From positions 496,001-560,000 of the forward strand of contig CAWJLP010000007.1 in the NCBI GenBank assembly GCA_963843745.1: DNA of 64,000 nucleotides, read 5' to 3'. Shown piece after piece: positions 7,165 to 15,853 of this stretch. The position numbers and the translations under genes are program-made. Origin of the DNA: Trebonia sp963843745. Its GTDB lineage: Bacteria; Actinomycetota; Actinomycetes; Streptosporangiales; Streptosporangiaceae. Numbering within the stretch: the first letter of the stretch is position 1; every line of letters begins with the position of its first letter. The notes below the pieces were generated by a model. The model made no database searches, had not been told where the DNA came from, and saw only the letters and a program-made list of their open reading frames with translations.

Positions 7165-9150
7165 TCAGCTGGCCGCCAGGCGGCGCAGCGCGCCGCGGAC
7201 CACCTGCGGGTCTGTGGTCTGCCAGAACGGCGGGAGCGACGCGCGCAGGAACTCGCCGTACCGCTTGGTCACCAGTCGCGGGTCGAGCACCGCGACCACG
7301 CCCCTGTCGTCGGTCGTCCGCAGCAGCCGTCCGGCGCCCTGGGCCAGCAGCAGCGCGGCGTGTGACGCGGAGACCTGCATGAACCCGTTGCCGCCGCGGC
7401 CCTCGATGGCCCGCGTCCGCGCGGAGGCCAGCGGGTCGTCCGGCCGGGGGAACGGGATCCGGTCGATGACCACCAGCCGCAGCGACGGCCCGGGCACGTC
7501 CACCCCCTGCCACAGGGACAGCGTGCCGAACAGGCACGTGGGCTCGTCGGCGGCGAACTGCTTGATCAGCTGCCCGGTCGCGTCTTCACCCTGGCACAGC
7601 AGCGGGAACGGCAGCGTCTCGCGCAACGCGGCGGCCGCCGCCCGCGCCGCCCGCATCGAGGAGAACAGCCCGAGCGTCCGGCCGCCGGCCGCCTCGATCA
7701 GCTCCCGCAGCTCGTCGAGATAGGGCTGCGGCAGCCCGTCCCGCCCCGGCGGCGGCAGGTGCCGCGCGACGTACAGGATCCCGCTGCGGCCGTGCGTGAA
7801 CGGGGAGCCGACGTCGATGCCCGACCACTCGCTGCCCATCGAGTTCACGTCGAGCCCCCACTGGATGGCGAGCGGCCCGAACGAGCCGCCTAGCGTGAGC
7901 GTCGCCGACGTGAGGATCACTGTCCTGGCCGCGAACAGGGACTCGGCCAGCAGCTCCCCGACCTCGAGCGGCGCCACGTGCAGCGTCGGGGGGCGCGAGG
8001 AGTCGGCGTCGTCTGGCGGGCGCTCCAGCCAGACCACCTCGTCGCGCTCTTCGACCGGCAGCTCGAAGGCGGTGATCATCCGGTCGGCGGCGGCCGTCAC
8101 CTCTTCAAGCGCGACCAGCGCCGTCTGCGCGGCGCCGGCTTCGCCCGGGTCGCCACCGTCAGCCCTGACCGCGGCCCGGACCTCGCCGGCGCACGCGTGC
8201 GCCGCGTCGCGCACCGCCGCGAGTGACGCGGCGAGGGCGGGATCGAGCCGGTCCATCCGGCCGGCGGGCATGGTGACGAGCAGCGGCCCGAGCGCGTTGC
8301 CCGCCTCGGTCAGCCGTCCGGTCTGCGCGTCGCTGGCCAGCTTCCCCGGCCGCCGCGCCGCGGCCTCGACCGCGACCGCCGACAGCTCCCCGGTCGCCAC
8401 CGACCGCACCCGGTCCACCAGCTCGTGCGCCTCGTCCACGATCACCACGCGGTGCTCTGGCAGGATGCCGCCGTCGCCGAGCGCATCGATGGCAAGCAGC
8501 GCGTGGTTGGTGACGATGACGTCGGACTCGGCCGCTATCCGCCGCGCCCGCTCGCTAAAACATTGCACTCCGAACGGACAGCGCTGACTCCCGAGGCACT
8601 CCCGTGCTGTTACGGAGACCTGGCGCCACGCCTGGTCGGGTACTCCCGGGACGATCTCGTCCCTGTCTCCGGTCGTGGTGTTGTTGGCCCACTGGTGCAG
8701 CCGCTGCACGTGAGCGCCGAGCGCGCTGCTCGCCTGAAACAGGCTTTGCTGGTTGTCGTCGGGGGCGTTGCGCAGCTTGTTCAGGCACAGGTAGTTGTTG
8801 CGGCCCTTGAGAATCGCGAACTCGGGAGTGTGGTGCAGCGGGAAGCGCAGCGCCTCGGCCAGCCGCGGCAGATCCCGGTCGACGAGCTGGCGCTGCAGGG
8901 CGATCGTGGCGGTGGACACCACGACGGGACCGCGCCGGTCCGTGGCCAGCCGCAGCGCCGGGACGAGGTAGGCCAGCGACTTACCGGTCCCGGTGCCGGC
9001 CTGCACAGCCAGGTGCTCCCCGTCCTCCATGGCTTCCCACACGGCTTGCGCCATGCGAGTCTGCCCGGGCCGTTCCGAACCTCCGATCGCGGAGACGGCC
9101 GTGTCCAGAAGCGCTTGCACCGGGGAATCATCCGGGGAACTGTCGCCCAC
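7165..9150 (-). CDS. dinG: DinG/XPD-family ATP-dependent DNA helicase
   Basis: Superfamily 2 helicase, 661 residues, related to DinG/YoaA and eukaryotic XPD; such enzymes unwind DNA 5'-3' and act on R-loops and repair intermediates. Walker A AGTGTGKS is at about 51-58 and the DEAH box VDEAHEL near 240. Four cysteines of a probable 4Fe-4S cluster are visible: the Cys in NYLCLNK and those in ECLGSQRCPFGVQCF. Helicase motif V/VI region LLLAQGAGRLLRTTDDRG is near the C-terminus. The start is a GTG. Its 5' end lies 17 bases from the divergent gamma-carbonic-anhydrase gene, so promoters of the two overlap. Confidence 0.88.
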   Translation of the reverse strand: MGDSSPDDSPVQALLDTAVSAIGGSERPGQTRMAQAVWEAMEDGEHLAVQAGTGTGKSLAYLVPALRLATDRRGPVVVSTATIALQRQLVDRDLPRLAEALRFPLHHTPEFAILKGRNNYLCLNKLRNAPDDNQQSLFQASSALGAHVQRLHQWANNTTTGDRDEIVPGVPDQAWRQVSVTARECLGSQRCPFGVQCFSERARRIAAESDVIVTNHALLAIDALGDGGILPEHRVVIVDEAHELVDRVRSVATGELSAVAVEAAARRPGKLASDAQTGRLTEAGNALGPLLVTMPAGRMDRLDPALAASLAAVRDAAHACAGEVRAAVRADGGDPGEAGAAQTALVALEEVTAAADRMITAFELPVEERDEVVWLERPPDDADSSRPPTLHVAPLEVGELLAESLFAARTVILTSATLTLGGSFGPLAIQWGLDVNSMGSEWSGIDVGSPFTHGRSGILYVARHLPPPGRDGLPQPYLDELRELIEAAGGRTLGLFSSMRAARAAAAALRETLPFPLLCQGEDATGQLIKQFAADEPTCLFGTLSLWQGVDVPGPSLRLVVIDRIPFPRPDDPLASARTRAIEGRGGNGFMQVSASHAALLLAQGAGRLLRTTDDRGVVAVLDPRLVTKRYGEFLRASLPPFWQTTDPQVVRGALRRLAAS

Positions 9151-9167
9151 GAGCGAGACGCTACCCT

Positions 9168-9692
9168 ATGCAGATGCCGGTTTACGCCCTCGGTGATGAC
9201 GAGCCAGACATCCACGAGCTCGCCTATGTGGCCCCCGATGCGGTCGTCATCGGGCGGGTCACGATTGGCCCAGAAGCCTCCGTCTGGCCGGGGGCGGTGC
9301 TCCGCGGCGACCACGGGACGATCTCGGTCGGCGCGCGGACGTCGGTGCAGGACGGCACCATCGTGCACTGCACCGCCGACTACCCGACGGTGATCGGCGC
9401 CGACTGCGTGGTCGGGCACAACGCGCACCTGGAGGGCTGTGTGGTCGAGGACGGGTGCCTGATCGGCTCCGGGTCGGTCACGCTGAACCGCGTCGTCGTC
9501 GGCGCGGGCTCGATCGTCGCCGCCGCCGCGCTGGTGCCCGAGGGCTTCGTCGTGCCGCCGGGCTCACTGGTGGCCGGCGTGCCCGCGACGATCAAGCGCA
9601 GCGGCATCGACGCTAGCGGGACGCAGGAATCGGTCCGGCACTACGTCGAGACCGCCCGTGAACACCGCAAGGGATTGCGGCGCCTCAGCTAG
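9168..9692 (+). CDS. Gamma-carbonic-anhydrase-like left-handed beta-helix protein
   Basis: A 174-residue hexapeptide-repeat protein. Repeats such as VVIGRVTIGPEASVWPGAVLRGD and IGADCVVGHNAHLEGC form a left-handed beta-helix, normally a trimer with zinc between subunits. His67 (IVHC) and His84 (VGHNAH) match two metal ligands of gamma carbonic anhydrases. The third ligand, expected five residues after the second, is Glu89 here, with a His at +3 (His87), so activity is uncertain. Start at 9168 or the ATG at 9174. Its end overlaps the 3' end of the next, convergent gene by 8 bases. Relatives are often annotated as acetyltransferase-like or PaaY-like. Confidence 0.85.
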   Translation: MQMPVYALGDDEPDIHELAYVAPDAVVIGRVTIGPEASVWPGAVLRGDHGTISVGARTSVQDGTIVHCTADYPTVIGADCVVGHNAHLEGCVVEDGCLIGSGSVTLNRVVVGAGSIVAAAALVPEGFVVPPGSLVAGVPATIKRSGIDASGTQESVRHYVETAREHRKGLRRLS

Positions 9693-10452
9693 CGGTCGCG
9701 CCGGACTCCTGACCCTCGCTGTGGTGCTCCGGGGTGAGCAGCCCTTCGAGCAAGACCACCTCGGCGTCGCTGAGCTCGTCGCTGACGGCCGCCTTCCTGT
9801 TGAGCTCGCGCGCCGAGTCAAGGTCGCGCTGCGTCCGCACGAGTTCCTCGCGCAGCCGCACGTTCTCGGCGGTCAGCGTGCCGTGCCTGCTCCACGCGGT
9901 GGCGAGCTCGAGCTCGAGCGCGGCCACGGTCTGCTGCGTGTCGGCCGGGGTGACCGCCAGCCGCCTGACGACCTGGACGAGCAGCCTGCGGGCCAGCTCG
10001 TCGTAGTCGAACTCAGCCGGGGCCATTGCGGGCGCGGAGGGCAGCCGCCTGCCGTCGCCGTCCAGCCCGGTGCGGCCGCCGGAACCGGAGGCCGCGGGCG
10101 GCCCCGGCCGGATGGCCGTCCCGGGCCCGCCTCCCGGCCCCGCCGCCAGACTGGTCGCCAGCCCGGACCTGGCCGCCGCGCCGTCCGCGAGAGTGATCCG
10201 GTAGGTCCGCTTGCCTCGCACCTCGCGCGCGATCAGGCCGTCGCGCTCCATCCCGGAAAGCAGCTGCGCGAACGCGACGCTTGAGCCTGGGTAACCGACG
10301 GCCTCGGCGAGCCGGGTACTGGCCATCCCCGTCGGGTCGGCGATCTCGTCGGTCACTGCGAGATGAGCGATGATCCTGTCCCGCGTGCCGACGGCCCGCC
10401 GCCTGCCAGCTGTTCGTTTACTACCGGCGCGCGCCGATCTCGACCCTGCCAT
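9685..10452 (-). CDS. Winged-helix and coiled-coil protein, unknown function
   Basis: Not a family I recognise by name. With the start at the ATG at 10452, which follows GGTGGGGGA at a good spacing, the protein has 255 residues. Residues ~20-95 (RDRIIAHLAVTDEIADPTG to REVRGKRTYRITL) resemble a winged-helix domain. A Gly/Pro-rich linker follows, and the C-terminal half (FDYDELARRLLVQVVRRL to DLDSAREL) is predicted coiled coil. Possibly a DNA-binding regulator that dimerises through the C-terminus. An upstream ATG at 10488 is in frame but lacks a ribosome-binding site. A 10-base palindrome (10492-10501) lies just upstream and could be its operator. Confidence 0.6.
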   Translation of the reverse strand: MAGSRSARAGSKRTAGRRRAVGTRDRIIAHLAVTDEIADPTGMASTRLAEAVGYPGSSVAFAQLLSGMERDGLIAREVRGKRTYRITLADGAAARSGLATSLAAGPGGGPGTAIRPGPPAASGSGGRTGLDGDGRRLPSAPAMAPAEFDYDELARRLLVQVVRRLAVTPADTQQTVAALELELATAWSRHGTLTAENVRLREELVRTQRDLDSARELNRKAAVSDELSDAEVVLLEGLLTPEHHSEGQESGATAS

Positions 10453-10826
10453 TTGCGTCCCCCACCTGAGCTCTCCTACGCGATGCAATCATGCACGTGC
10501 ACATGGCTGGTGCTGTCTTCATGATAGTACTGCCTGACCAGGGACTACCCGGGTTGGGAACGCCGCTATCACCCACTGAGACGCGGTAACGGGAACGGCA
10601 GGACGAGCATCGGAACGTTATCATTTCGAGCTTGTGATGATAGGCAGCCCGGGTAGGAGTTTCAAAGACTGGCCCGTGGGGTAACCGCTGAGCCTGTCCG
10701 CCGGGTGGCCTCGGCCCGGCTACCATACGTCCAGACCCTCCCTACGACTACCAGGGGCGACACCAATCATGAGTTCAGGTCTCGCTGGCGGCGGCCTAGC
10801 CCGCCAGGTGGCAGGCTAGGGTCGCC
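10453..10826. other. Divergent intergenic region with palindromes
   Basis: No convincing gene. It separates the winged-helix gene (minus) from the DMT transporter gene (plus), so both promoters should be here. TGCACGTGCA (10492-10501) is a perfect palindrome close to the winged-helix start. TATCAT...ATGATA forms a weak hairpin near 10620-10643. A 16-codon ORF (10769-10819, ATG to TAG, preceded by AGGGGCGA) ends 7 bases before the transporter GTG; its last part is a hairpin, CTAGCC (10796-10801) with GGCTAG (10814-10819). It may be a leader peptide or chance. Confidence 0.4.
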
Positions 10827-12005
10827 GTGGACTTCGACGTCAGCCTCGACTACGGGGTCACCCTGCTGGCGGCGCTGCTGATCGGGACCGGGTTCGTCCT
10901 CCAGCAGTACGCGGCGCAGCGGGAGCCGGACTCACGATTCCTGCGGCTGCGGCTGATAACCGGCCTGCTGCGCTCCCCGCGGTGGCTGGTGGGCATCGGG
11001 TGCATGATCGGCGGCCAGGTGCTCGCGGCCTGGTCGATCGGGCACCTGTCGCTGGCGTTCGTCGAGCCCTTGCTGACCACGAACCTGGTCTTCGCGCTGG
11101 TGATCGCGGTGCCCTTGTCCAAGGCGTCGCTCACAGTCTGGGAGGTGCTCGGCGCGGCGGTGCTGATCACCGGGGTGGCCCTGCTGTCGGCGGCGAGGTC
11201 GGCGAAGCCGATCGGCCTGTCGTTCGGCTCGGTGTCACACTGGTTTGTCGCCGCGGTGATCGCCGGCATCGCCGCCCTTGCCGTGCACGCGGGGCTCCGC
11301 CGTCGGGGCCGGTCCCGGGCCCTGCTGACCGGGGTGGGCGCGGGCCTGGTGTTCGGCATCCAGGACGCGCTGACCAGGCAGACGCTGGAGATCTTGCAGT
11401 CCAGCGGGGTCAGCGCGATGTTCACGACGTGGGCGCCGTACGCGCTGGTGGGCGCCGGCGCGATCGGCATCTGGCTGATGCAGAGCGCGTTCAACGCCGG
11501 CCCGCTGAACGAGTCGCTGCCGGCCATCTCGGCTGGCGAGCCGCTGGTGGGCCTCCTGCTCGGCGTCATCGTGTTCGGTGACCGGATCCAGGTGACGCCT
11601 GGCCTGCTGGCGATGCAGGCGGCCGGGATCGTCGCGCTCGTGGTCGGCGTGATCATGGTGGCCAGGGCGCCGGCGCTGTCCCAGCTGCGGTCCTGGACAC
11701 CGCCGAGCATTCCGCACCCGATACACCCGATACACCCGCTGCACGGCATCCACTTGCGCAAGGATGACGGGTCCGCGCCCGCGGACGTGACTCCCGCGGA
11801 CATGACGCCCGTGAACGGGCAGACGCTGAACGGCCACGCCGAGGCCACCGGAACCCACCAGGTGTCCGGGGAAGAGAACGACACGGCCAGCGAGACCGCT
11901 CAGCAGTCAGGACCCGATCTGCGCGGCTTAGGTCTGCGCGGCTTAGGTCTCAGGGATGACCGGGGCTACGACGTTATCGCGACTACGTTCTGGGCCGTTC
12001 GCTGA
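10827..12005 (+). CDS. DMT-superfamily (EamA-like) membrane transporter with His-rich tail
   Basis: Integral membrane protein with about nine to ten hydrophobic segments in residues 8-280, in two related halves, as in drug/metabolite transporters of the EamA type (for example LLAALLIGTGFVLQQYAA and the motif LSLAFVEPLLTTNLVFALVIAVPL). The substrate is unknown. The C-terminal ~110 residues are hydrophilic: a histidine repeat HPIHPIHPLHGIH near 292-304 could bind metal, and a tandem LRGLGLRGLGL lies close to the end. The start is a GTG with a weak ribosome-binding site. The last 23 bases overlap the convergent CtaG-like gene. Confidence 0.75.
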   Translation: MDFDVSLDYGVTLLAALLIGTGFVLQQYAAQREPDSRFLRLRLITGLLRSPRWLVGIGCMIGGQVLAAWSIGHLSLAFVEPLLTTNLVFALVIAVPLSKASLTVWEVLGAAVLITGVALLSAARSAKPIGLSFGSVSHWFVAAVIAGIAALAVHAGLRRRGRSRALLTGVGAGLVFGIQDALTRQTLEILQSSGVSAMFTTWAPYALVGAGAIGIWLMQSAFNAGPLNESLPAISAGEPLVGLLLGVIVFGDRIQVTPGLLAMQAAGIVALVVGVIMVARAPALSQLRSWTPPSIPHPIHPIHPLHGIHLRKDDGSAPADVTPADMTPVNGQTLNGHAEATGTHQVSGEENDTASETAQQSGPDLRGLGLRGLGLRDDRGYDVIATTFWAVR

Positions 12006-12921
12006 CCCGCTCGCGGATCGCTCCCGACGAGGCCCAGCCGCGCACCGTCGCGCCGCGGGCGCCAGCGCCGAGGAACCGCTCGAGCGCGGTGCCGATGCCC
12101 CCTTCGTCGCCGATCAGCTTCCTGATCGTGATGATCATCGTGGGCATCGCCCAGAAGTCCCCGCACACCCAGAGGATCGCGGCGCCGATCTGCTGGTCAG
12201 CGAACGGCGGCAGCGTCACGCCGGGCACGTGGTCGTAGGCCGGGTACACGGAGTGGTTCACGAAGATGCTCAGCGACATCGCGACCGCGATCATCACGAC
12301 GTTGGTCGCCAGCAGCGCCGCGGCCCTGCCGAGCAGCGGCATCTGGCTGCGGAACGGCGGCGACGGGATGAACTGGAGCCAGAACAGCACGCCGGCCGCG
12401 AAGAAGCTGCCGTGCATCAGCCAGATGTGCACCGCCTGGTTGTTCTGCGCGAGGTCGAATAGCGCGGGGATGTGCCACGCCACCATCACGACGCTGAACG
12501 TGATCACCGCGACCCACGGACGCAGGAAGAAGGCGCCGGCCGACCGCAGCGGCCTGGACCAGCCTCCGGTCATGACGCCGCGGGTCACCGACTGTCCGGA
12601 CCGGCCAGGCAGCGCGGCCAGCAACGGCTGCCATGGCGCGCCCGCGACGACCAGCGACGGCGCGGCGAACATCAAGAGCAGGTGCTGCACCATGTGCACC
12701 GTGAAATAGGAATCGGCCCAGTAGTCCAGCGGCGACTCGACCGCCAGGAGCAGCACCGCGAGACCGAGGTAGAACCACAGCGACCGCAGCCGCCGCTCCT
12801 TTGTCCGCTCCGGCCTGGACCGGCTGGCCAGCCGCCGCAGCCCGATCTCGTGCCATACCACCACGACGAGCGCGACGATCAGGAACGGGTCGAACGACCA
12901 GTTGTCCAGGATGTAGTGCAC
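11983..12921 (-). CDS. CtaG/caa3-type cytochrome c oxidase assembly family membrane protein
   Basis: A 312-residue polytopic membrane protein of the CtaG (caa3_CtaG) family, linked to delivery of copper or assembly factors to cytochrome oxidase. Seven or so membrane segments are visible. Conserved histidines: HMVQHLLLMF (about 78-87), AWHIPALFDL, and HIWLMHGSFF; the HxxxH arrangement is typical. Start ATG at 12921 (MHYILDNWSFDP). It is followed on the same strand upstream by VKOR and DUF929 genes, all of which handle redox or copper-dependent extracytoplasmic processes, though 94 bases separate it from VKOR. The C-terminal ~25 residues are hydrophilic. Confidence 0.82.
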   Translation of the reverse strand: MHYILDNWSFDPFLIVALVVVVWHEIGLRRLASRSRPERTKERRLRSLWFYLGLAVLLLAVESPLDYWADSYFTVHMVQHLLLMFAAPSLVVAGAPWQPLLAALPGRSGQSVTRGVMTGGWSRPLRSAGAFFLRPWVAVITFSVVMVAWHIPALFDLAQNNQAVHIWLMHGSFFAAGVLFWLQFIPSPPFRSQMPLLGRAAALLATNVVMIAVAMSLSIFVNHSVYPAYDHVPGVTLPPFADQQIGAAILWVCGDFWAMPTMIITIRKLIGDEGGIGTALERFLGAGARGATVRGWASSGAIRERVSERPRT

Positions 12922-13015
12922 GCGCTCACCCTACTTAGCGGTAGGCCGCATCGGGAGAGGCGCTGGCCAAGATGAAAACAATGTCATCTGGGCGGTCGGC
13001 TGGCGGCGTGGCGGC

Positions 13016-13756
13016 TCAGGCTGCCTTCGCTTTGGCGGCGGCCTTGCCGAGGCCCCAGATGGCGGCGGAGAAGACGGTGATGCAGAACAGCAGGAACGTG
13101 ATGATGTGCACGCCGGTGCAGTACTCACAGATGTCCTGGATCTGGACCACCTCGGCGTAGATCAGGTACATCACGAACCCCATGCCCGCGACCATCGCGG
13201 CGAGCCGCAGCAGGCCGACATCCCGGCGCTGTATCCGCCAGGCCCACGGGGTCATGAGCGCGGTCACGACCACGTAGAACGCCAGCCCGAGCACTGCCAC
13301 CGGGAACACGCCGAGCACCATGGACTGCGAGCTGGTGATCACGGCGGTGCAGTTGAACGTGCCGTTGCCGCCGGTCGGGCAGCCGGCCAGGCGCGACCCG
13401 TTGAAGTGCGCGTACGTCTCGTACGCGGACAGCCCGAGCCCGATGAGGGCGAGCGTCAGCGTGGTCCACTGCAGCCAGGCCGGCGGACCGGCGGGACTGG
13501 CCGGCGCGGCGGGCTCAGCCGCGACCGCCGCCTGCCGCTTCCCGCGACTGGCCTGGGCGGTGTCTGGCGCCTGCTCTGCCTGCGGCTTTGCCGCCGCCGC
13601 GGTGGCCGCCGCTGACTTAGCTCCCTGGGACTTCTGCGCCTGACCTTGCCCCTGCGCCTGCTGCTTCGGGGCGGCGGTGCGCGCCGTGGGACGGGAGCCC
13701 CCGGACCGGGTTGGGCCTCCGGACCGGTTCCGGGACCGTGCCTTCGAGCTTGCCAT
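13016..13756 (-). CDS. Vitamin K epoxide reductase (VKOR) family protein
   Basis: Membrane oxidase that reoxidises DsbA-like partners using menaquinone, making disulfides outside the cytoplasm. Residues 1-90 are low-complexity, Ala/Gln/Lys-rich and cytoplasmic; four to five membrane helices follow. The loop cysteines Cys126 and Cys136 and the active-site pair CEYC (Cys210, Cys213) are present, so the electron relay looks complete. Typical actinobacterial size is exceeded only by the disordered N-terminus. Two DUF929 proteins with CPFC/CPYC motifs lie directly upstream on the same strand (gap 84 bases) and are the likely partners. No fused thioredoxin domain is present. Confidence 0.88.
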   Translation of the reverse strand: MASSKARSRNRSGGPTRSGGSRPTARTAAPKQQAQGQGQAQKSQGAKSAAATAAAAKPQAEQAPDTAQASRGKRQAAVAAEPAAPASPAGPPAWLQWTTLTLALIGLGLSAYETYAHFNGSRLAGCPTGGNGTFNCTAVITSSQSMVLGVFPVAVLGLAFYVVVTALMTPWAWRIQRRDVGLLRLAAMVAGMGFVMYLIYAEVVQIQDICEYCTGVHIITFLLFCITVFSAAIWGLGKAAAKAKAA

Positions 13757-13840
13757 CGGGGTTGCTCTCCCGTGCTGTCATCGCGGCGGCTGGTCGCTGC
13801 TCAGCTTACAGCCGGTAACCGCGCTGTGGCCTGTCAGGTG

Positions 13841-14827
13841 CTAACTCGCGAACTTGCTCTCCAGTGCCTGGATGGCGGGCGTGCAGGCGCTGGCCGGCTG
13901 GTTGTTCGTCATCTTGCAGATGCCGGCGGTCATGTAGTTGGCCGAGCCGAGCACGCCCTTCGCGATCGCGGAATTCGGCTGCGTCAGCGCCGCGGCGATC
14001 TGGCTCCAGCTCTTCCCGTCGATGACGGTAGGACCGTACGGGTACATGTTGCCGACCTCGACGTACTTGTTGCCCATGTCGATGAACGGGATTGCGCCGG
14101 TGTAACCGTTGGCGCCCGGGTCGTACTGGTTGAGCAGCGCCTGCTGGGCGGACGTCGGTGTCTGCAGGGTGACGTAGGGCTTGCTCGTGTCGCTCGAGTT
14201 CCCCTGCCGCTCGTTCGTGGTCTCCTCGACGGAGGTGAAGTTGATGTACGGGCTGGTGTACTTCGAGCCGTAGAACGACCACGTGGGCGTGTTCGGGTCG
14301 GTGTCGCTGCTGGACGAATGGATCGTCTTGAGCCCGGAGAACGTGCCGAAGCGGCTCAGCGACACGATCATGGCCCAGCGCTGGGCGCCGCAGAACGGGC
14401 AGTATTCCGCGCCGATGTACAGGACCTCCGGCTTGCCGCCCGCGGTGAGCGCCTTGCCGTTGACGGTCGCGAAGTACCCGGCGTTCGCCGCGCTGGCGGC
14501 CGAGATCTGGCTGGCCGGTATGAAGTCGGCGCTGTTGACGGTGCCCGCGCCCACCTGGTCTTGAACGCTCGCGGGGACGGTGGTCACCTGCTTGGTCAGG
14601 GTGGTGAGAGCGCTGCCGGTCGGACCGTTGCTCGCCGAACCGGCCGAGCCGCCGCCGCTGTTGACCTTGACCAGGACGATAGCGAGCACCACGACGATGA
14701 CGGCGAGGATGGACCCGCCGGCGATGTAGATCCGCTTGCGCTGTTCAGCGCGCCGCGCAGCCTCCCGCTGCGCCGCGACGCGCGCGCGCCGGTCGGGTGC
14801 CTGCTTCGTCCTGCTCGCTTTGCCCAT
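13841..14827 (-). CDS. DUF929 protein, membrane-anchored thioredoxin-like, CPFC motif
   Basis: About 328 residues from the ATG at 14827 (an ATG three codons earlier is also open). A basic N-terminus (RRARVAAQREAARRAEQRKR) is followed by one membrane helix (about 34-54), placing the rest outside the cell. A Ser/Gly/Thr linker leads to the DUF929 domain, in which VLYIGAEYCPFCGAQRW carries a CxxC active site as in thioredoxin-fold oxidoreductases. Other conserved pieces: GAIPFIDMGNK and the C-terminal C-x(11)-C region (AGICKMTNNQPASACTP). Expected to be a disulfide oxidase partner of the neighbouring VKOR. Paralogue of the next gene. Confidence 0.8.
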   Translation of the reverse strand: MGKASRTKQAPDRRARVAAQREAARRAEQRKRIYIAGGSILAVIVVVLAIVLVKVNSGGGSAGSASNGPTGSALTTLTKQVTTVPASVQDQVGAGTVNSADFIPASQISAASAANAGYFATVNGKALTAGGKPEVLYIGAEYCPFCGAQRWAMIVSLSRFGTFSGLKTIHSSSSDTDPNTPTWSFYGSKYTSPYINFTSVEETTNERQGNSSDTSKPYVTLQTPTSAQQALLNQYDPGANGYTGAIPFIDMGNKYVEVGNMYPYGPTVIDGKSWSQIAAALTQPNSAIAKGVLGSANYMTAGICKMTNNQPASACTPAIQALESKFAS

Positions 14828-14941
14828 ACCGCACATGGTAGGGGGATTTGGGTGCGCTATGTCCGGTACGCACCTGAGAGATACCTCTGGGTAGCCCGAA
14901 CGCGACCTGACCTATACAAAGGGGGCAGGCCGCCGCCCGCG

Positions 14942-15853
14942 TTAGATCTTCGCCTGCAACGACTTCACCACCGGCGTGCACGCGGACGCCGGCTGGTCGT
15001 TCGTGAGCCCGCAGATCGCCGCGGTGATGTAGTTGGCGGTGCCGAGCACGCCGGCGGCTACCGGGCTGCCGGAGTTATGCAGGTCGGCCGCGATCTGGTT
15101 CCAGGTCAGCCCGGCCAGCACGCCGGGGTCGTAGGAGGCCCCGACGGTCAGGAACTTGTTCCCGTAGTCGATGAACGGGATCGCGCCGCCGTTGGCGGAG
15201 TCGTACTTGGTGAGCAGCGCCCGCTGCTCCGCGGTCAGCGTCTGCAGCGGCTTGTAGAAGCCGGTAGCCGGGTCGGGGACGTTCGTGTACGTCTCGACCG
15301 GCGTGAACGTCAGGAACTGGCTGGCAAAGGTGGTGTGCGCGAACGTCCAGGTCGCCGTGTTCGGGTACGGCTCGGCCTGCCCGGCCCCGTCCACGGCCGC
15401 CGAGTGCGTGAGCCCCAGCCCGCTGAGCGTGCCGAAGCGGCTGAGCGCCACCACCATCGCCCAGCGCTCGGCGGCACAGTACGGGCAGTACTCGGCGCCG
15501 ATGTAGAGCACCTCCGGCTTGCCGCCGCTGGTGAGCGCCGCGCCGCTGATCGTCTTCGGCGGGGAGGTCGTCGTTCCGCCCCCGATCTTGTCCAGGGTGG
15601 CAACCGGGACGGAGGTGGTCGTGGTGACGAGATTGGCGAGCGCCTGGCCGGCCGGCGTGGCCGAGCCGCTGCCGCTGCCGCCGCTGCCGCCCGTCGTGGA
15701 ATTTCCGCCGGCCAGGACGAACCCGAGGACGATGCCGACGACCGCGATGATGGCGCCGCCCGCGATCAGGATCCGGTTCCTGGTTCGCGTGCGCTGCGCG
15801 GACGCCCGTTGCGCCGCGATCCGCGCGCGCCTGTCAGAACCTTGATTGGCCAC
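14942..15853 (-). CDS. DUF929 protein, membrane-anchored thioredoxin-like, CPYC motif
   Basis: A 303-residue paralogue of the adjacent DUF929 gene with the same layout: basic N-terminus, one membrane helix (about 28-48), Gly/Ser linker, then VLYIGAEYCPYCAAERW (Cys123, Cys126), GAIPFIDYGNK and C-terminal AAICGLTNDQPASACTP. The pair clearly arose by tandem duplication, but the middles and CxxC dipeptides differ (PF versus PY), which usually tunes redox potential. Transcribed toward VKOR with a gap of 114 bases to the next gene. Probable extracytoplasmic thiol-disulfide oxidoreductase; the substrate is unknown. Confidence 0.8.
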   Translation of the reverse strand: MANQGSDRRARIAAQRASAQRTRTRNRILIAGGAIIAVVGIVLGFVLAGGNSTTGGSGGSGSGSATPAGQALANLVTTTTSVPVATLDKIGGGTTTSPPKTISGAALTSGGKPEVLYIGAEYCPYCAAERWAMVVALSRFGTLSGLGLTHSAAVDGAGQAEPYPNTATWTFAHTTFASQFLTFTPVETYTNVPDPATGFYKPLQTLTAEQRALLTKYDSANGGAIPFIDYGNKFLTVGASYDPGVLAGLTWNQIAADLHNSGSPVAAGVLGTANYITAAICGLTNDQPASACTPVVKSLQAKI

